From positions 1 to 64,000 of the forward strand of contig CAVTOZ010000001.1 of the NCBI GenBank assembly GCA_963736505.1: 64,000 bases of DNA. Reading direction: 5' to 3'. The translations under genes were made by a program, and so were the position numbers. A model generated the notes under the pieces. That model ran no database searches, was not told the DNA's origin, and saw nothing but the letters and a program-made list of their open reading frames with translations. How positions within the stretch are numbered: position 1 is the stretch's first letter; each line of letters starts with the position of its first letter. Below, piece after piece: positions 48,978-57,443 of the stretch. The stretch is from Solirubrobacter sp963736505 (GTDB lineage Bacteria; Actinomycetota; Thermoleophilia; Solirubrobacterales; Solirubrobacteraceae).

Positions 48978-49386
48978 CGCGCGCGCGGGCGTTCAGCCGC
49001 GCGTCGAAGCGCTCGCGCGCCTCTTCCACGCGCTTGCCGTGCGCCATCGTCCAGGACCCGAGCGCCTTCAGCGGCGGGGCCATGGTCGCGCCGAGCGGCG
49101 ACAGCGCGTACTCGACGCGCGGCGGCACCTCGGCGTGTACGCGGCGCATGACCAAGCCGTCGCGCTCCATCGCGCGCAGCGTCTGGGTCAGCACCTTCTC
49201 GGAGATCGGCGACAGATCCTCGAGCAGCTCGTGGTAGCGGCGCGTGCCGTCGCCGAGGGCGAGCAGCACGTCCACGGACCACTTCGAGCTCAGGAGCCCG
49301 ATCGAGTCGCGGATCAGGCGCGCCGCGCGTGTGCGCTCGGCGACACGGCGGGCATGGGCGGGTTCGATGACGGCCGTTGCGCTCAT
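48970..49386 (-). CDS. HxlR-family transcriptional regulator
   Basis: The ATG at 49386 overlaps the sigma-factor stop (ATGA) and follows GAGAGGAG by seven bases, giving 138 aa. The winged helix is clear: IGLLSSKWSVDVLLALGDGT, RRYHELLEDLSPISEKVLTQ, LRAMERDGLVMRRVHAEVPP, RVEYALSPLGATMAPPL. The Cys often used by HxlR proteins for redox or aldehyde sensing, just before the domain, is absent here, so a small-molecule or protein signal is more likely. It probably regulates the operon or a neighbour. Confidence 0.9.
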   Translation of the reverse strand: MSATAVIEPAHARRVAERTRAARLIRDSIGLLSSKWSVDVLLALGDGTRRYHELLEDLSPISEKVLTQTLRAMERDGLVMRRVHAEVPPRVEYALSPLGATMAPPLKALGSWTMAHGKRVEEARERFDARLNARARAA

Positions 49387-49943
49387 GCTTCGGCTCCTCT
49401 CAACTTCAATCCAAGCGAGCGGAGCGCTCGCGACACTCGCAGCCGCGCGGCGTTCTGGGAGCACCCCAGCGCGCCGGCGACCTCTTCATAGTCCCATTGC
49501 TGCACGATGCGCAGCTCCAGGGCGCGGCGCTGCTCGCGCGGGAGAGCCCGCACGGCATGCCGCAACGCGGGGGCCAGCGAGCCGGCCTCCAGCCGCTCGT
49601 CGACCGCCTCGTAGTCCTCGCAGTCGGCCCACGCCGACGGCATCCCGAGCCGTTCGCGCGCCGCGCTCTCGATCCGGTTGTGCTTGTGGTACTGGCGCAG
49701 CAGGTTGCGCGCGATGCCGAACAGCCACGGCGCGCCGGAGCCGTCCGCGAGATCGCGGAAGCGGCGCGCGGCGTGCCACGCCTGCGCGAACGTCTCGGCC
49801 GTCAGGTCCAGCGCGGCGCTCTCAGAGCCGGTCTGGCGTGCGAACCATGACCGGACCCAGGCGGCGTAGCGGTCGTAGAACTCGCGGAAGGCCTGCGGGT
49901 CGCGGCTGGCCAAGGCAAGCAGCTGTGCGTCGGTTCGGGTCAC
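49383..49943 (-). CDS. ECF-family RNA polymerase sigma factor
   Basis: The GTG at 49943 gives 186 aa. Region 2 is visible as FREFYDRYAAWVRSWFARQT and AETFAQAWHAARRFRDLADG, APWLFGIARNLL; region 4 as LPREQRRALELRIVQQWDYE and EVAGALGCSQNAARLRVSRA. No anti-sigma gene is adjacent; instead an HxlR regulator and a P-loop protein are translationally coupled downstream. The target promoters are unknown. Confidence 0.93.
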   Translation of the reverse strand: MTRTDAQLLALASRDPQAFREFYDRYAAWVRSWFARQTGSESAALDLTAETFAQAWHAARRFRDLADGSGAPWLFGIARNLLRQYHKHNRIESAARERLGMPSAWADCEDYEAVDERLEAGSLAPALRHAVRALPREQRRALELRIVQQWDYEEVAGALGCSQNAARLRVSRALRSLGLKLRGAEA

Positions 49944-50006
49944 GTGGTGCGTAGCGGCTCCAAGCGGTTCGCTACTTGATCATGACTCCAGCGGAAATAA
50001 CGTGTC

Positions 50007-51683
50007 TTAAGTCCTCGCGTACTTGCGGTTGGGTTCGATGGGGCGCGAGAAGACCCTCTCCATCCGCACGTAGCCGTCGTGGGACTCCTCGGGGACCGCC
50101 TTCTCCAGCACGAAGCGCGCGTGCGGGCCGTCGAGCTCCATCCAGGCGACCTGGTTGTTGAACCACGGCTCGTCGTGCACGAGCCGCCACTCGATCGGCG
50201 GCGCCGGCACGCCGGCGGCGCGCGACAGCGTCCGCGCCACACGGGTCGCGGCCGGCGTCCAGGCGCCGAGGATCGCGCGCCGCTCGTGCGCGTCCAGCGG
50301 ATTGCGGAACGGCGAGCAGACCGCCTGCCAGACGGCGGACTCGACGCCCGCGCCCGGCGGGAAGCCGATCTCGGCCAGGTACGCGTGGTGGACGTCGCCG
50401 GAGAGCACGCTGATCGTCGACGGCGCCGCGCCGCGGCGGCCGGCGCCGACCTCGCGCAGCAGCCCGCACAGCGCCTCGAAGGACTCGCGGAACGCGGCCC
50501 AGTGCTCGAGATCGAGCCCTTGGCGCAGCTTCTCCCCCAGGCGCGCGGCCCGCCGCCCCCACGCGCCGTCGCAGACCGCCTCGTTCCACGCCTCGAGGTG
50601 GTGCAGCGCGGGCGAGAGGACCAGCGGCAGCGACGTGCCGATCAGCAGGTGCTCGACGTCGCCGCGCGCGTGCTCCTCGATCCACTTCCACTCGTCCGCG
50701 TCGACCATCGCCCGGTGCCCGGGCGTCAGCACGCGGCCCGCGCGCGAGTCGATCATCACGACGCGCGCCGGCCCGACGTCGCGGCAGAAGCTCCAGCGCG
50801 AGCCGTCGACCTCGCGGTCGGCGCGCTCGGCGTACTCGTGCAGGATCTGCGTCGGGTCGCGCTCGCTGCGCAGCCGCTGGTAGAGCTCCTCCGTGGCGAG
50901 CTCCGACGGCGGCAGGTTGCCGAGGTGCTGGTAGACGTAGTAGCTCTCGAACGCGGCGATCACGCGCACGCGCCACCACTCGGTCTTGCGCATCTCCTCG
51001 ACCCAGGCCAGCGACGTGTTCCAGTCATCGTGGACGTCGTGGTCGTCGAAGATCATCGCGCTCGGCACGGTCGAGAGCAGCCAGCGGATCGTCGGCTCGC
51101 CCCACGCGGCGCAGTAGAGCTGGACGTACTCGTCGTAGTCGATCACCTGCTCGCCCTCGATCCGCCGCTCGACGTCCGGGTGGACCTCGTCGGCGTAGAC
51201 CTGGTCGCCGAGCAGCAGCAGCGCGTGCGGCCATTCCTCGGGAGCGATGCGCGTCATCCGCTGGGCGAGCCCGCGCAGCGCGTCGACCTCGCGCCCGCGC
51301 GGGTCCTCGTCCTTGCGCAGGCTGTGCGGCGGCTCGTTCGGCACCGCGACGCGGCACGAGCCGAACGCGATCCGCACCGGCCCGCGGTCCGCGTGGGTGC
51401 GCAGGACGCTGGGCGGGAAGGCGGAGTCCGGCTGCGGCCACACGAGCTCGCCGTCGAGCGCGACCTCGTACGGCGTCGCGGCGTCCTCCGGGATCCCCGT
51501 CACGTGCACGAGCGCGTAGTGGCGCCCGTGGACCGTGAACGTCGTCTCGCGCGACGGCGCGACGCCGCGCGGGCGGACCTCGACCTCGCACGCGCCGTCG
51601 ACCTGGACCCAGATCGTCGCCTCGTCGCGTCCCGCGTAGCGCAGGAGCGGGCCGAGGACCAGTGATCGGGCCTGTGGGCTCAC
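50007..51683 (-). CDS. PhoD-like metallophosphatase/phosphodiesterase
   Basis: The GTG at 51683 gives 558 aa (the frame continues upstream but homology starts here). Metal-binding motifs are present: IAFGSCR, LLLGDQVYADE, MIFDDHDVHDDWN, VVMIDSRAGR, HLLIGTSLPLVL and SVLSGDVHHAYLAEI. The order matches PhoD-family Ca/Fe-dependent alkaline phosphatases. An N-terminal fibronectin-like domain (residues 5-100) precedes the catalytic domain. No twin-Arg signal is visible, so it may act in the cytosol or use a missed start. Many such actinobacterial proteins lack known substrates. Confidence 0.9.
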   Translation of the reverse strand: MSPQARSLVLGPLLRYAGRDEATIWVQVDGACEVEVRPRGVAPSRETTFTVHGRHYALVHVTGIPEDAATPYEVALDGELVWPQPDSAFPPSVLRTHADRGPVRIAFGSCRVAVPNEPPHSLRKDEDPRGREVDALRGLAQRMTRIAPEEWPHALLLLGDQVYADEVHPDVERRIEGEQVIDYDEYVQLYCAAWGEPTIRWLLSTVPSAMIFDDHDVHDDWNTSLAWVEEMRKTEWWRVRVIAAFESYYVYQHLGNLPPSELATEELYQRLRSERDPTQILHEYAERADREVDGSRWSFCRDVGPARVVMIDSRAGRVLTPGHRAMVDADEWKWIEEHARGDVEHLLIGTSLPLVLSPALHHLEAWNEAVCDGAWGRRAARLGEKLRQGLDLEHWAAFRESFEALCGLLREVGAGRRGAAPSTISVLSGDVHHAYLAEIGFPPGAGVESAVWQAVCSPFRNPLDAHERRAILGAWTPAATRVARTLSRAAGVPAPPIEWRLVHDEPWFNNQVAWMELDGPHARFVLEKAVPEESHDGYVRMERVFSRPIEPNRKYART

Positions 51684-51827
51684 GTGTCGTCCAGGTGGTC
51701 GCCGGCGCCGTCTGGCAAGGACGCAGCCGGCGATGCGTGGCCCTGCCACGTGAGCCGGCGAGGACACAGCCAGACGGTGATCGGCGGCCGCCCGGCGGCG
51801 CGTGAGTCCGCAGGCCCGGTCACGGGC

Positions 51828-53978
51828 TCAGGCAACGGCGCGCAGCTCGTAGCGGCGGCGGATGCCGTACAGCGTCGAGCGCTCCGCCGCGGGCCGGCCG
51901 GCGCGGTGGGCCGCGCCGACGAGGTCCTCCGGATCGAGCTTGACGCCGTGGTCGGCTCCCGCCATGCGCGAGATCGACTCCTCCATCAGCGTGCCGCCGA
52001 GGTCGTTGACGCCCCAGCGCAGCGCTTCGGTGGCGGCGTCGAGCCCCATCTTCACCCAGCTCGCCTGCAGCGACGGGATCGTCTTGCCCAGCGCGAGCCG
52101 GAACACGGCCGTGTGCTTGAGGTTCTCCTCGCGCGAGATCTCCTGGATCCCGTGCTTGCGCCCGAGCTGCGTCTGGAACGGGATGAACGACAGCGGCACG
52201 AACTCGGTGAAGCCGCCGGTGCGGTCCTGCAGACCGCGCACGACGCGCATGTGCTCGGCCAGCTCGGCCGGCGTCTCGATGTGGCCGAACATGACCGTGA
52301 CGGTCGAGCGCAGGCCGGAGCGGTGCGCCGCCTCGATGATCTCGACCCAGCGCGCGACGGGCAGCTTGTTCGGGCTGATGCGCTGGCGCACGCCGTCGTC
52401 GAGCACCTCGGCGGCGGTGCCGGGCACCGAGCCGAGGCCGGCCTCGGTCAGCTGCGCGAAGACCTCCGCCGGCGGCAGCCCGGAGACGTCGCACATGTGC
52501 GCGATCTCCATCGGGCTGTACGCGTGCAGGTGGATGTCCGGCGCGGTCTCCTTGGCCAGCCGCAGCCAGCTCAGGTAGTCCTCCAGGCCCCAGTCGGGGT
52601 GGATGCCGGACTGCATGCAGATCTCGGTCGCGCCGAACGACAGCGCGTCGTGGATCCGGCGCACGAAGTCCGCGCGCGAGTGCTCGTACGCGTCGGGCGA
52701 GCGGCGCGAGACGCCGAAGCCGCAGAACGCGCAGCCGACCGTGCAGACGTTGGAGACGTTGATGTTGCGGTTGATGACGAACGTCACGAGGTCGCCGGCC
52801 AGCTCCGCGCGCAGCTCGTCGGCGGCCTGGCGCATGTCCTCGATCACCTCGGGGCGCGACTCGGCGAACATCGCCTCGAGCTCCTCGGGCGTCAGCGGCA
52901 GGCCCTCGCGGGCGGCCTGGATCGTCTCCGGGCGGGTGCCGGCGCGGCCGCGGCGGGGCGTGAAGGTGGCGTAGCGGGTGTTGATGACCTCGAGGACGCG
53001 CGGCGCGATCCATTCCTGCGTCATGTACTGCGGATAGACGCATAGACGCTCGGTCGGGGCGGCGATGCCGTCGAGGCGCTTGCGCACCTGCAGCGGCGAC
53101 GGGAACGGGTGCTCGGGGCTGATGTGGTCGCCGTTGGCGCTCAACCCGCCGAGGTCGGTCGCGCCCGCCTCGACCAGCTGCGGCCACCAGTCGGCGAGGT
53201 TCGGCGGGACCTGGATGCCGACGCCGGGCAGCAGCCGCTTGGCCTCCTGCACGAGCCGCACCATGTCGTCGATCGTCACCGGGCAGGCCCACTTCGGGGC
53301 GTCGCGGTGCGGGACGTCGGAGAGCCCGGTGCGCCAGTAGCGCTCCGCCGCGTCGGTCGCGATCTCGGCCGGCTCCTCGCCGTAGTAGCGGCGGTGCGGG
53401 ACGAAGTTCTGGAGGATGACCTCCTGGATGTGGTCGAAGCCCGCCAGCGCTTCGAGCGACTCCATCCGGTCCTGCTCGGACTCGCCGATGCCGACGAGGA
53501 TGCCGCTCGTGAACGGGATCTTCAGCTCGCCGGCCGTCCGGATGAAGTCGAGCCGGACCTCGGGGTGCTTGGTCGGCGAGCCCTGGTGGGCGACCAGGTC
53601 CGGGTTGGTCGACTCGAGCATCAGCCCCTGGCTGGCGGTGACCTCGCGCAGCCGTTGCAGCTCCTCGCGCGAGACGACGCCGAGGTTCGTGTGCGGGAGG
53701 ATCCCGCGTTCCAGCGCGCGCTCGCACGCCCACACGACGTAGGCGGTGAAGTCGGCGAACCCGAGCTCGTCGAGGCGCGGCTGCACGGCCGGCGCCTCCC
53801 CGGTCAGCACCAGCAGCTCCTTCACGCCACGACGGGAGGCGTGCTCGAGCAGCCGCTCGACCTCGTCGGGCTCGTGCAGGTGCGGCTTGTGGGTGGCGAA
53901 GGAGCAGTACTTGCAGTGGCAGCGGCACGTCCGCGAGAGCGAGAGCGTGACGTTGCGCGAGTATGTGACCCGGCGCAT
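51828..53978 (-). CDS. fbiC: FO synthase, fused CofG-CofH (FbiC)
   Basis: This 716-aa bifunctional radical SAM enzyme makes the deazaflavin FO from tyrosine and 5-amino-6-ribitylamino-uracil. Two 4Fe-4S sites are visible: C18-x3-C22-x2-C25 in TCRCHCKYCSF, and CTVGCAFCGF near residue 417. The N-half resembles CofG (VRLDFIRTAGELKIPFTSGI, VGIGESEQDRMESL); the C-half resembles CofH (PDAYEHSRADFVRRIHDALS, MFGHIETPAELAEHM, EFVPLSFIPFQTQLG). Only the ATG at 53978 fits the family start. It supplies FO for cofD-cofC-cofE at 40538-42814, 9 kb away. It starts 19 bp from the divergent lipoprotein start. Confidence 0.97.
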   Translation of the reverse strand: MRRVTYSRNVTLSLSRTCRCHCKYCSFATHKPHLHEPDEVERLLEHASRRGVKELLVLTGEAPAVQPRLDELGFADFTAYVVWACERALERGILPHTNLGVVSREELQRLREVTASQGLMLESTNPDLVAHQGSPTKHPEVRLDFIRTAGELKIPFTSGILVGIGESEQDRMESLEALAGFDHIQEVILQNFVPHRRYYGEEPAEIATDAAERYWRTGLSDVPHRDAPKWACPVTIDDMVRLVQEAKRLLPGVGIQVPPNLADWWPQLVEAGATDLGGLSANGDHISPEHPFPSPLQVRKRLDGIAAPTERLCVYPQYMTQEWIAPRVLEVINTRYATFTPRRGRAGTRPETIQAAREGLPLTPEELEAMFAESRPEVIEDMRQAADELRAELAGDLVTFVINRNINVSNVCTVGCAFCGFGVSRRSPDAYEHSRADFVRRIHDALSFGATEICMQSGIHPDWGLEDYLSWLRLAKETAPDIHLHAYSPMEIAHMCDVSGLPPAEVFAQLTEAGLGSVPGTAAEVLDDGVRQRISPNKLPVARWVEIIEAAHRSGLRSTVTVMFGHIETPAELAEHMRVVRGLQDRTGGFTEFVPLSFIPFQTQLGRKHGIQEISREENLKHTAVFRLALGKTIPSLQASWVKMGLDAATEALRWGVNDLGGTLMEESISRMAGADHGVKLDPEDLVGAAHRAGRPAAERSTLYGIRRRYELRAVA

Positions 53979-53997
53979 CCACTGGCACCATACCGGG

Positions 53998-54561
53998 GTG
54001 CGTTGGTGGACCTTGATGATGCTCGCGGCGGCGCTGGCCGGCTGCGGCGGGTCGCGCTCGAGCGGCTCGTTCGGCGATGTCACGCTGGCGCTCGGCACGG
54101 CGCCGGACGCCAACGACGTCGGCGTCTACTTCGCGTCGGCGCGCGGCTACGACGAGGCGGAGGGCGTCACGTTCAAGGTCGCCCCCAGCACCCATCCGGA
54201 TCTCGAGATCCTCAGCGAGGCGGCGCTCGCGCGGCGGCCGGAGCTGGTCGGCGTGATGTCGATCGTCCAGCCCGCCAAGCTGATCGTGGCGGTCCGGCGC
54301 GACACGCTGGAGGAAGAGCGCGGGATGGTCGCCGCCTCGGTCCGGGCGCTCCAGCGCGGCTACCTGCAGGCGCAGATCGAGCCCGACGAGGCGGTGCAGG
54401 CGATGGCGGCCGAGGTGCCGAAGCTCGACACGGCGGCGGTCTCGGCCCAGCTGGACCGCGTGTCGCCGACGTGGTCGGCGGGCGCGCCGTTCCTCGGGGC
54501 GCTGCCGGCGGGGCATGAGTTCGATCGGACGGTCGCCGGGCCGCAGGGGACGAATCGGTGA
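53998..54561 (+). CDS. Short NMT1/THI5-like substrate-binding lipoprotein
   Basis: The GTG at 53998 gives 187 aa. The lipobox LAGC (residues 16-19 of RWWTLMMLAAALAGCGG) predicts membrane anchoring outside the cell. The start of the mature part (VTLALGTAPDANDVGVYFAS, ARGYDEAEGVTFKVAPSTHP) matches the first lobe of NMT1/THI5-type pyrimidine- or sulfonate-binding proteins; the end (PKLDTAAVSAQLDRVSPTW) matches their C-terminus. The middle is about 120 residues shorter than usual, so a lobe is reduced or lost. No permease or ATPase is adjacent. It may be a degenerate protein or a specialised small binder. Confidence 0.75.
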   Translation: MRWWTLMMLAAALAGCGGSRSSGSFGDVTLALGTAPDANDVGVYFASARGYDEAEGVTFKVAPSTHPDLEILSEAALARRPELVGVMSIVQPAKLIVAVRRDTLEEERGMVAASVRALQRGYLQAQIEPDEAVQAMAAEVPKLDTAAVSAQLDRVSPTWSAGAPFLGALPAGHEFDRTVAGPQGTNR

Positions 54562-54754
54562 TCGTTGACGAACAACTGCGCTGGTAAGGGGGCGGGTCAG
54601 ATTGCCTCGCGGTTCGCGAGGCGGAAACGATCACCGCGTGGTACCGCTCAGGGAATCTGGAGTCGAGTTTGCCACCGTGTAGGTGGTCAACTCGCCGCGG
54701 CCGGGAACGTCGCCTCCCTCACCCGCGCAGTTGACGTTCGATCCGCGACCAGGA

Positions 54755-55114
54755 CTACTGCGCGCGGATGCGGCGGAACTCCTGCCGGAACGACTCCGGC
54801 CGGCCCCAGTCCTGGATGACCTCGACGCGGCCCTCGCGCACCTCGCGCAGGACGAGCTCGCCGGCGATCCCGGCGTCGTCGACCAGCTTGAGCGTGCCGT
54901 GCACGGCGGGCGCCGCCGCGGCGTGGCCGAACTGGTGCGCCACGTTGATGCGGAAGTGCCAGTCGTGGTTGCTGTAGGGCTGCGCGTTGCAGGTCACCAG
55001 CAGCGACGCGGCGTCGATGTAGCGGTCCTCCTGCACGCGCAGGTCGAGCTCGAGGTCCGTCCAATCGGAGGGCAGCGAGTCGAGGATCTCGTTGAAGGTG
55101 TCGGCAAGCGGCAT
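54755..55114 (-). CDS. Hypothetical protein (119 aa)
   Basis: The ATG at 55114 starts MPLADTFNEILDSLPSDWTD. The composition is balanced, with beta-strand-like stretches (LELDLRVQEDRYIDAASLLV, HDWHFRINVAHQFGHAAAAP, GELVLREVREGRVEVIQDWG). The HDWHFRINVAHQFGHAA block looks conserved but I cannot name the family. There is no signal peptide. It is divergent from the small gene at 55137. Confidence 0.65.
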   Translation of the reverse strand: MPLADTFNEILDSLPSDWTDLELDLRVQEDRYIDAASLLVTCNAQPYSNHDWHFRINVAHQFGHAAAAPAVHGTLKLVDDAGIAGELVLREVREGRVEVIQDWGRPESFRQEFRRIRAQ

Positions 55115-55136
55115 GATTGCGCCGAAGAGCGTACAC

Positions 55137-55313
55137 GTGGACATCCCTCTCGACATGGAAGGCCTGCTGGCCCTGCTCGAGCGCCTCGACGGCGCGGAGG
55201 AGGTCGCGGTCGTCCGATCGGCGCTGGAGGCGGGCGTCTCGCGCGATCGGGTGATGGACGAGTTGGTGGCGGAGGTCGAGCGCCGGCTGGCCCGTCTCGA
55301 CACAAGTCACTGA
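55137..55313 (+). CDS. Small helical protein (58 aa)
   Basis: From GTG 55137 the product is VDIPLDMEGLLALLERLDGA, EEVAVVRSALEAGVSRDRVM, DELVAEVERRLARLDTSH. It is Leu/Glu/Arg-rich and amphipathic, with the look of a small dimerising or antitoxin-like helix bundle. Starts at ATG 55113 or 55155 are also possible. It is divergent from the 119-aa gene. No family is recognised. Confidence 0.5.
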   Translation: MDIPLDMEGLLALLERLDGAEEVAVVRSALEAGVSRDRVMDELVAEVERRLARLDTSH

Positions 55314-55393
55314 CCGCCCGGATCTCGCCCTGCGGGCGACCCCGGTTCGATCACGATGGTTAGAGAGACCGCTTCGCTACTAATCTTGGGTGA

Positions 55394-56269
55394 GTGACCT
55401 TCCTCGTCGATCGCTCTGAGCGCGGCAAGCTCGCGCTGACCGGCCCCGAGGCCAAGACGTTCCTGCACGGGCAGGTGACCAACGACATCGAGGGCCTGGT
55501 CGAGGGGCAGGGCTGCTACGCGGCCTTCCTCACGCACAAGGGCAAGATGCTCGGCGACCTGCGCGTGTTCGACCTCGGCGACGAGCTGCTGCTCGACTGC
55601 GAGCGCGTCGTCCTGCAGGAGCTGTTCAACATGATCCGGCGCTTCAAGCTCGGCCTCGACGTCGAGCTGCACAAGCGCACGCTGGAGCTGGGCCTGTTCT
55701 CGATCGTCGGGCCGGACGCGCCGGCGCTCACCGGCCCTGAGGAGCACGCGTGCGCGCGCGTCGAGCTCGGCGGCGCGACCGTGGTCGCCGCGCGGACCGA
55801 CGTCGGCGTCGACATCTTCTTCGCGGCCGCCGACCGCGACGCCGTGCGCGCCGCGCTCGACTTCCCGGACGGCGACGAGGCGATCGCCGAGATCGTGCGC
55901 GTCGAGTCCGGCCGCCCGCGCTACGGCCTCGACCTCGACGACAGCGTGATCCCCCAGGAGGCCGGGCTCAACGAGCGCGCGGTCTCGTTCACCAAGGGCT
56001 GCTACGTCGGGCAGGAGACGGTCGCCCGGCTCTACTACCGCGGCAAGCCGAACCGGCGCCTGCGCGGCCTGCGCCTCAGCGCCCCCGCGCCGAGCGGCGC
56101 GGAGCTGCGGCTGGGCGAGAAGACCGTCGGCCGCCTCGGCTCATCCGTCGTCTCCCCCGTGCACGGCCCGATCGGGCTCGCGCTGGTCCGCCGCGAGGCG
56201 TCCGACGGCGACACGGTTCATGTCGACGGGGCGCCCGCTCTCATCGTCGACGTGCCCTTCGGGGAGTAG
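55394..56269 (+). CDS. ygfZ: YgfZ/GcvT-family folate-binding protein
   Basis: The GTG at 55394 gives 291 aa; a possible -10 (TACTAA) ends 10 bases upstream, so the transcript may be nearly leaderless. The signature KGCYVGQETVARLYYRGKPN contains the conserved Cys of YgfZ. The N-terminal GcvT-like domain has LTGPEAKTFLHGQVTNDIEG and FLTHKGKMLGDLRVF. YgfZ helps maintain or repair iron-sulfur enzymes with a folate cofactor. It fits a cell with many FeS enzymes such as FbiC. Confidence 0.94.
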   Translation: MTFLVDRSERGKLALTGPEAKTFLHGQVTNDIEGLVEGQGCYAAFLTHKGKMLGDLRVFDLGDELLLDCERVVLQELFNMIRRFKLGLDVELHKRTLELGLFSIVGPDAPALTGPEEHACARVELGGATVVAARTDVGVDIFFAAADRDAVRAALDFPDGDEAIAEIVRVESGRPRYGLDLDDSVIPQEAGLNERAVSFTKGCYVGQETVARLYYRGKPNRRLRGLRLSAPAPSGAELRLGEKTVGRLGSSVVSPVHGPIGLALVRREASDGDTVHVDGAPALIVDVPFGE

Positions 56270-56306
56270 CGTTGTAGCCGCAATTCGGACTGAAGGGAGC
56301 CGCTAG

Positions 56307-56792
56307 ATGGCCGCTCACGTGATCGTTCTCGCCAACCGCACCGCCGCGGCGCCGGAAGTCATCGACGCGCTGGTCCGCCGCAGCGAGCGAGGGCCGATCG
56401 TCGCGACGCTGGTCATGCCGGCCTCCGGACCGGGCACCGCCGCCCGAGCCGCCGCCAAGGAGCGCCTCGACGCCGCCCTCGACGCCTGGCGCGCCGCCGG
56501 GATCGAGCGCTGCGACGGCGTCGTCTGCGACCCGGCTCCGCTGGAGGCGCTGACCGAGGTCTGGGATCCGATGCGCCACGACGAGGCGATCGTCTGCACC
56601 CTGCCGGGCCAGAGCTCGCGCTGGGTACGCTCGGACCTCCCGCACTCGGTCGCGCGCTACACGGGCGTCTCGGTCACGCACATCGTCGCGCAGGACCCCG
56701 AGGCCGAGACGCACACCTCCCCCGCCCCCGTGCACGAGAAGTCCTCGCTGGGCCCGCTCAGCGTGCTCTCCTGGGGCGGCAAGACGCCCTAG
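56307..56792 (+). CDS. Conserved hypothetical protein (161 aa), nucleotide-binding-like fold
   Basis: GAAGGGAG lies seven bases before the ATG. The start HVIVLANRTAAAPEVIDALV is a strand-loop-helix typical of alpha/beta (universal-stress-like) folds. Later blocks are ERGPIVATLVMPASGPG, GIERCDGVVCDPAPLEALTE and HDEAIVCTLPGQSSRWVRSD, LPHSVARYTGVSVTHIV. This pattern resembles small actinobacterial USP-like proteins. No ATP-binding GxxG motif is clear. It lies 37 bases after ygfZ and may share its transcript. Confidence 0.75.
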   Translation: MAAHVIVLANRTAAAPEVIDALVRRSERGPIVATLVMPASGPGTAARAAAKERLDAALDAWRAAGIERCDGVVCDPAPLEALTEVWDPMRHDEAIVCTLPGQSSRWVRSDLPHSVARYTGVSVTHIVAQDPEAETHTSPAPVHEKSSLGPLSVLSWGGKTP

Positions 56793-56799
56793 CGGGACC

Positions 56800-57174
56800 T
56801 CACCAGAGAGTCGGGACGCCGTAGGGGCGCAGCGCCTCCTCACGAGAGACGACGACCGCGCCCTCGATCGCGGCCTGGGCGACGAGCAGGCGGTCGAAAG
56901 GGTCGCGATGATGCCACGGGAGCGACTCGACCGCCGCGGCGTGCGCAAGGCTCACCGGCAGGGGAAGTGCACCGGCGCCGACGAGCGTCGGCGCGAAGTC
57001 ATCGGGAGCTTCGAGCTTGCCGAGCGAGCGCTTGATCGCCACCTCCCAGACCACCGCCGCGCTGAGCAGGACCTGATTCGACGCGTCGGCGAGCTGCGCG
57101 GCAGCGGCCGCACCCACGCGCTCGTCGCCGCAGAGCCACCACAGCGCCGCGTGCGTGTCGAGCAGAAGCTTCAC
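56800..57174 (-). CDS. PIN-domain toxin (VapC-type)
   Basis: The GTG at 57174 gives 124 aa. PIN-domain acidic residues are visible: LLLDTHAALWW (first Asp), VVWEVAIKRSLGKL (Glu), WHHRDPFDRLLVAQAAIEGA (Asp pair) and VVVSREEAL. Such toxins cleave RNA, often tRNA or rRNA. It overlaps the upstream antitoxin stop (GTGA), so the pair is translated together. Fits the type II PIN/Phd toxin-antitoxin arrangement. Confidence 0.93.
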   Translation of the reverse strand: MKLLLDTHAALWWLCGDERVGAAAAAQLADASNQVLLSAAVVWEVAIKRSLGKLEAPDDFAPTLVGAGALPLPVSLAHAAAVESLPWHHRDPFDRLLVAQAAIEGAVVVSREEALRPYGVPTLW

Positions 57175-57407
57175 CGTGCACCGAAGGCGGCGGCGATGTC
57201 GTCCGGGAGCTCGTCGAAGTCCTCCGCGATCGTCACGCGCCCGCGCCAGGCGCCGCGCACGGAGGCGAGGCTTCCGGTCGGCGCGATCGCCACGAGGCGG
57301 GCGACCGGCTTGCCGTTGCGCGCGATGACGATGTCCTCACCCGCCTCCGCACGCTCCACCAGCTGGGAGAGCTTGGTCTTCGCCTCGTGCATGCCCACCT
57401 GTGCCAT
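57171..57407 (-). CDS. Phd/YefM-family antitoxin
   Basis: The ATG at 57407 gives 78 aa: MAQVGMHEAKTKLSQLVERA, the standard Phd/YefM N-terminal DNA-binding fold, then EDIVIARNGKPVARLVAI. The C-terminal part (RVTIAEDFDELPDDIAAAFG) should wrap the PIN toxin. It should repress its own promoter; a TTAGCTA direct repeat lies 20-36 bases upstream. Confidence 0.92.
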   Translation of the reverse strand: MAQVGMHEAKTKLSQLVERAEAGEDIVIARNGKPVARLVAIAPTGSLASVRGAWRGRVTIAEDFDELPDDIAAAFGAR

Positions 57408-57426
57408 GCCGACAGCGTAGCTGGAC

Positions 57427-57443
57427 TTAGCTAAGTTAGCTAG
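57427..57443 (-). promoter_or_regulatory. Candidate operator of the toxin-antitoxin operon
   Basis: TTAGCTAA (57427-57434) and TTAGCTAG (57436-57443) form two 8-base near-copies; the first sits in the palindrome CTTAGCTAAG. They lie just upstream of the antitoxin start and overlap the stop codon of the glyoxalase gene. AT-rich in a GC-rich region. Phd antitoxins bind such short palindromes. Confidence 0.55.

Noticed and set aside
53109..54518. A 469-codon plus-strand frame overlapping the divergent fbiC and lipoprotein genes
   Set aside because: It is antisense to fbiC over most of its length and out of frame with the lipoprotein; no motif.
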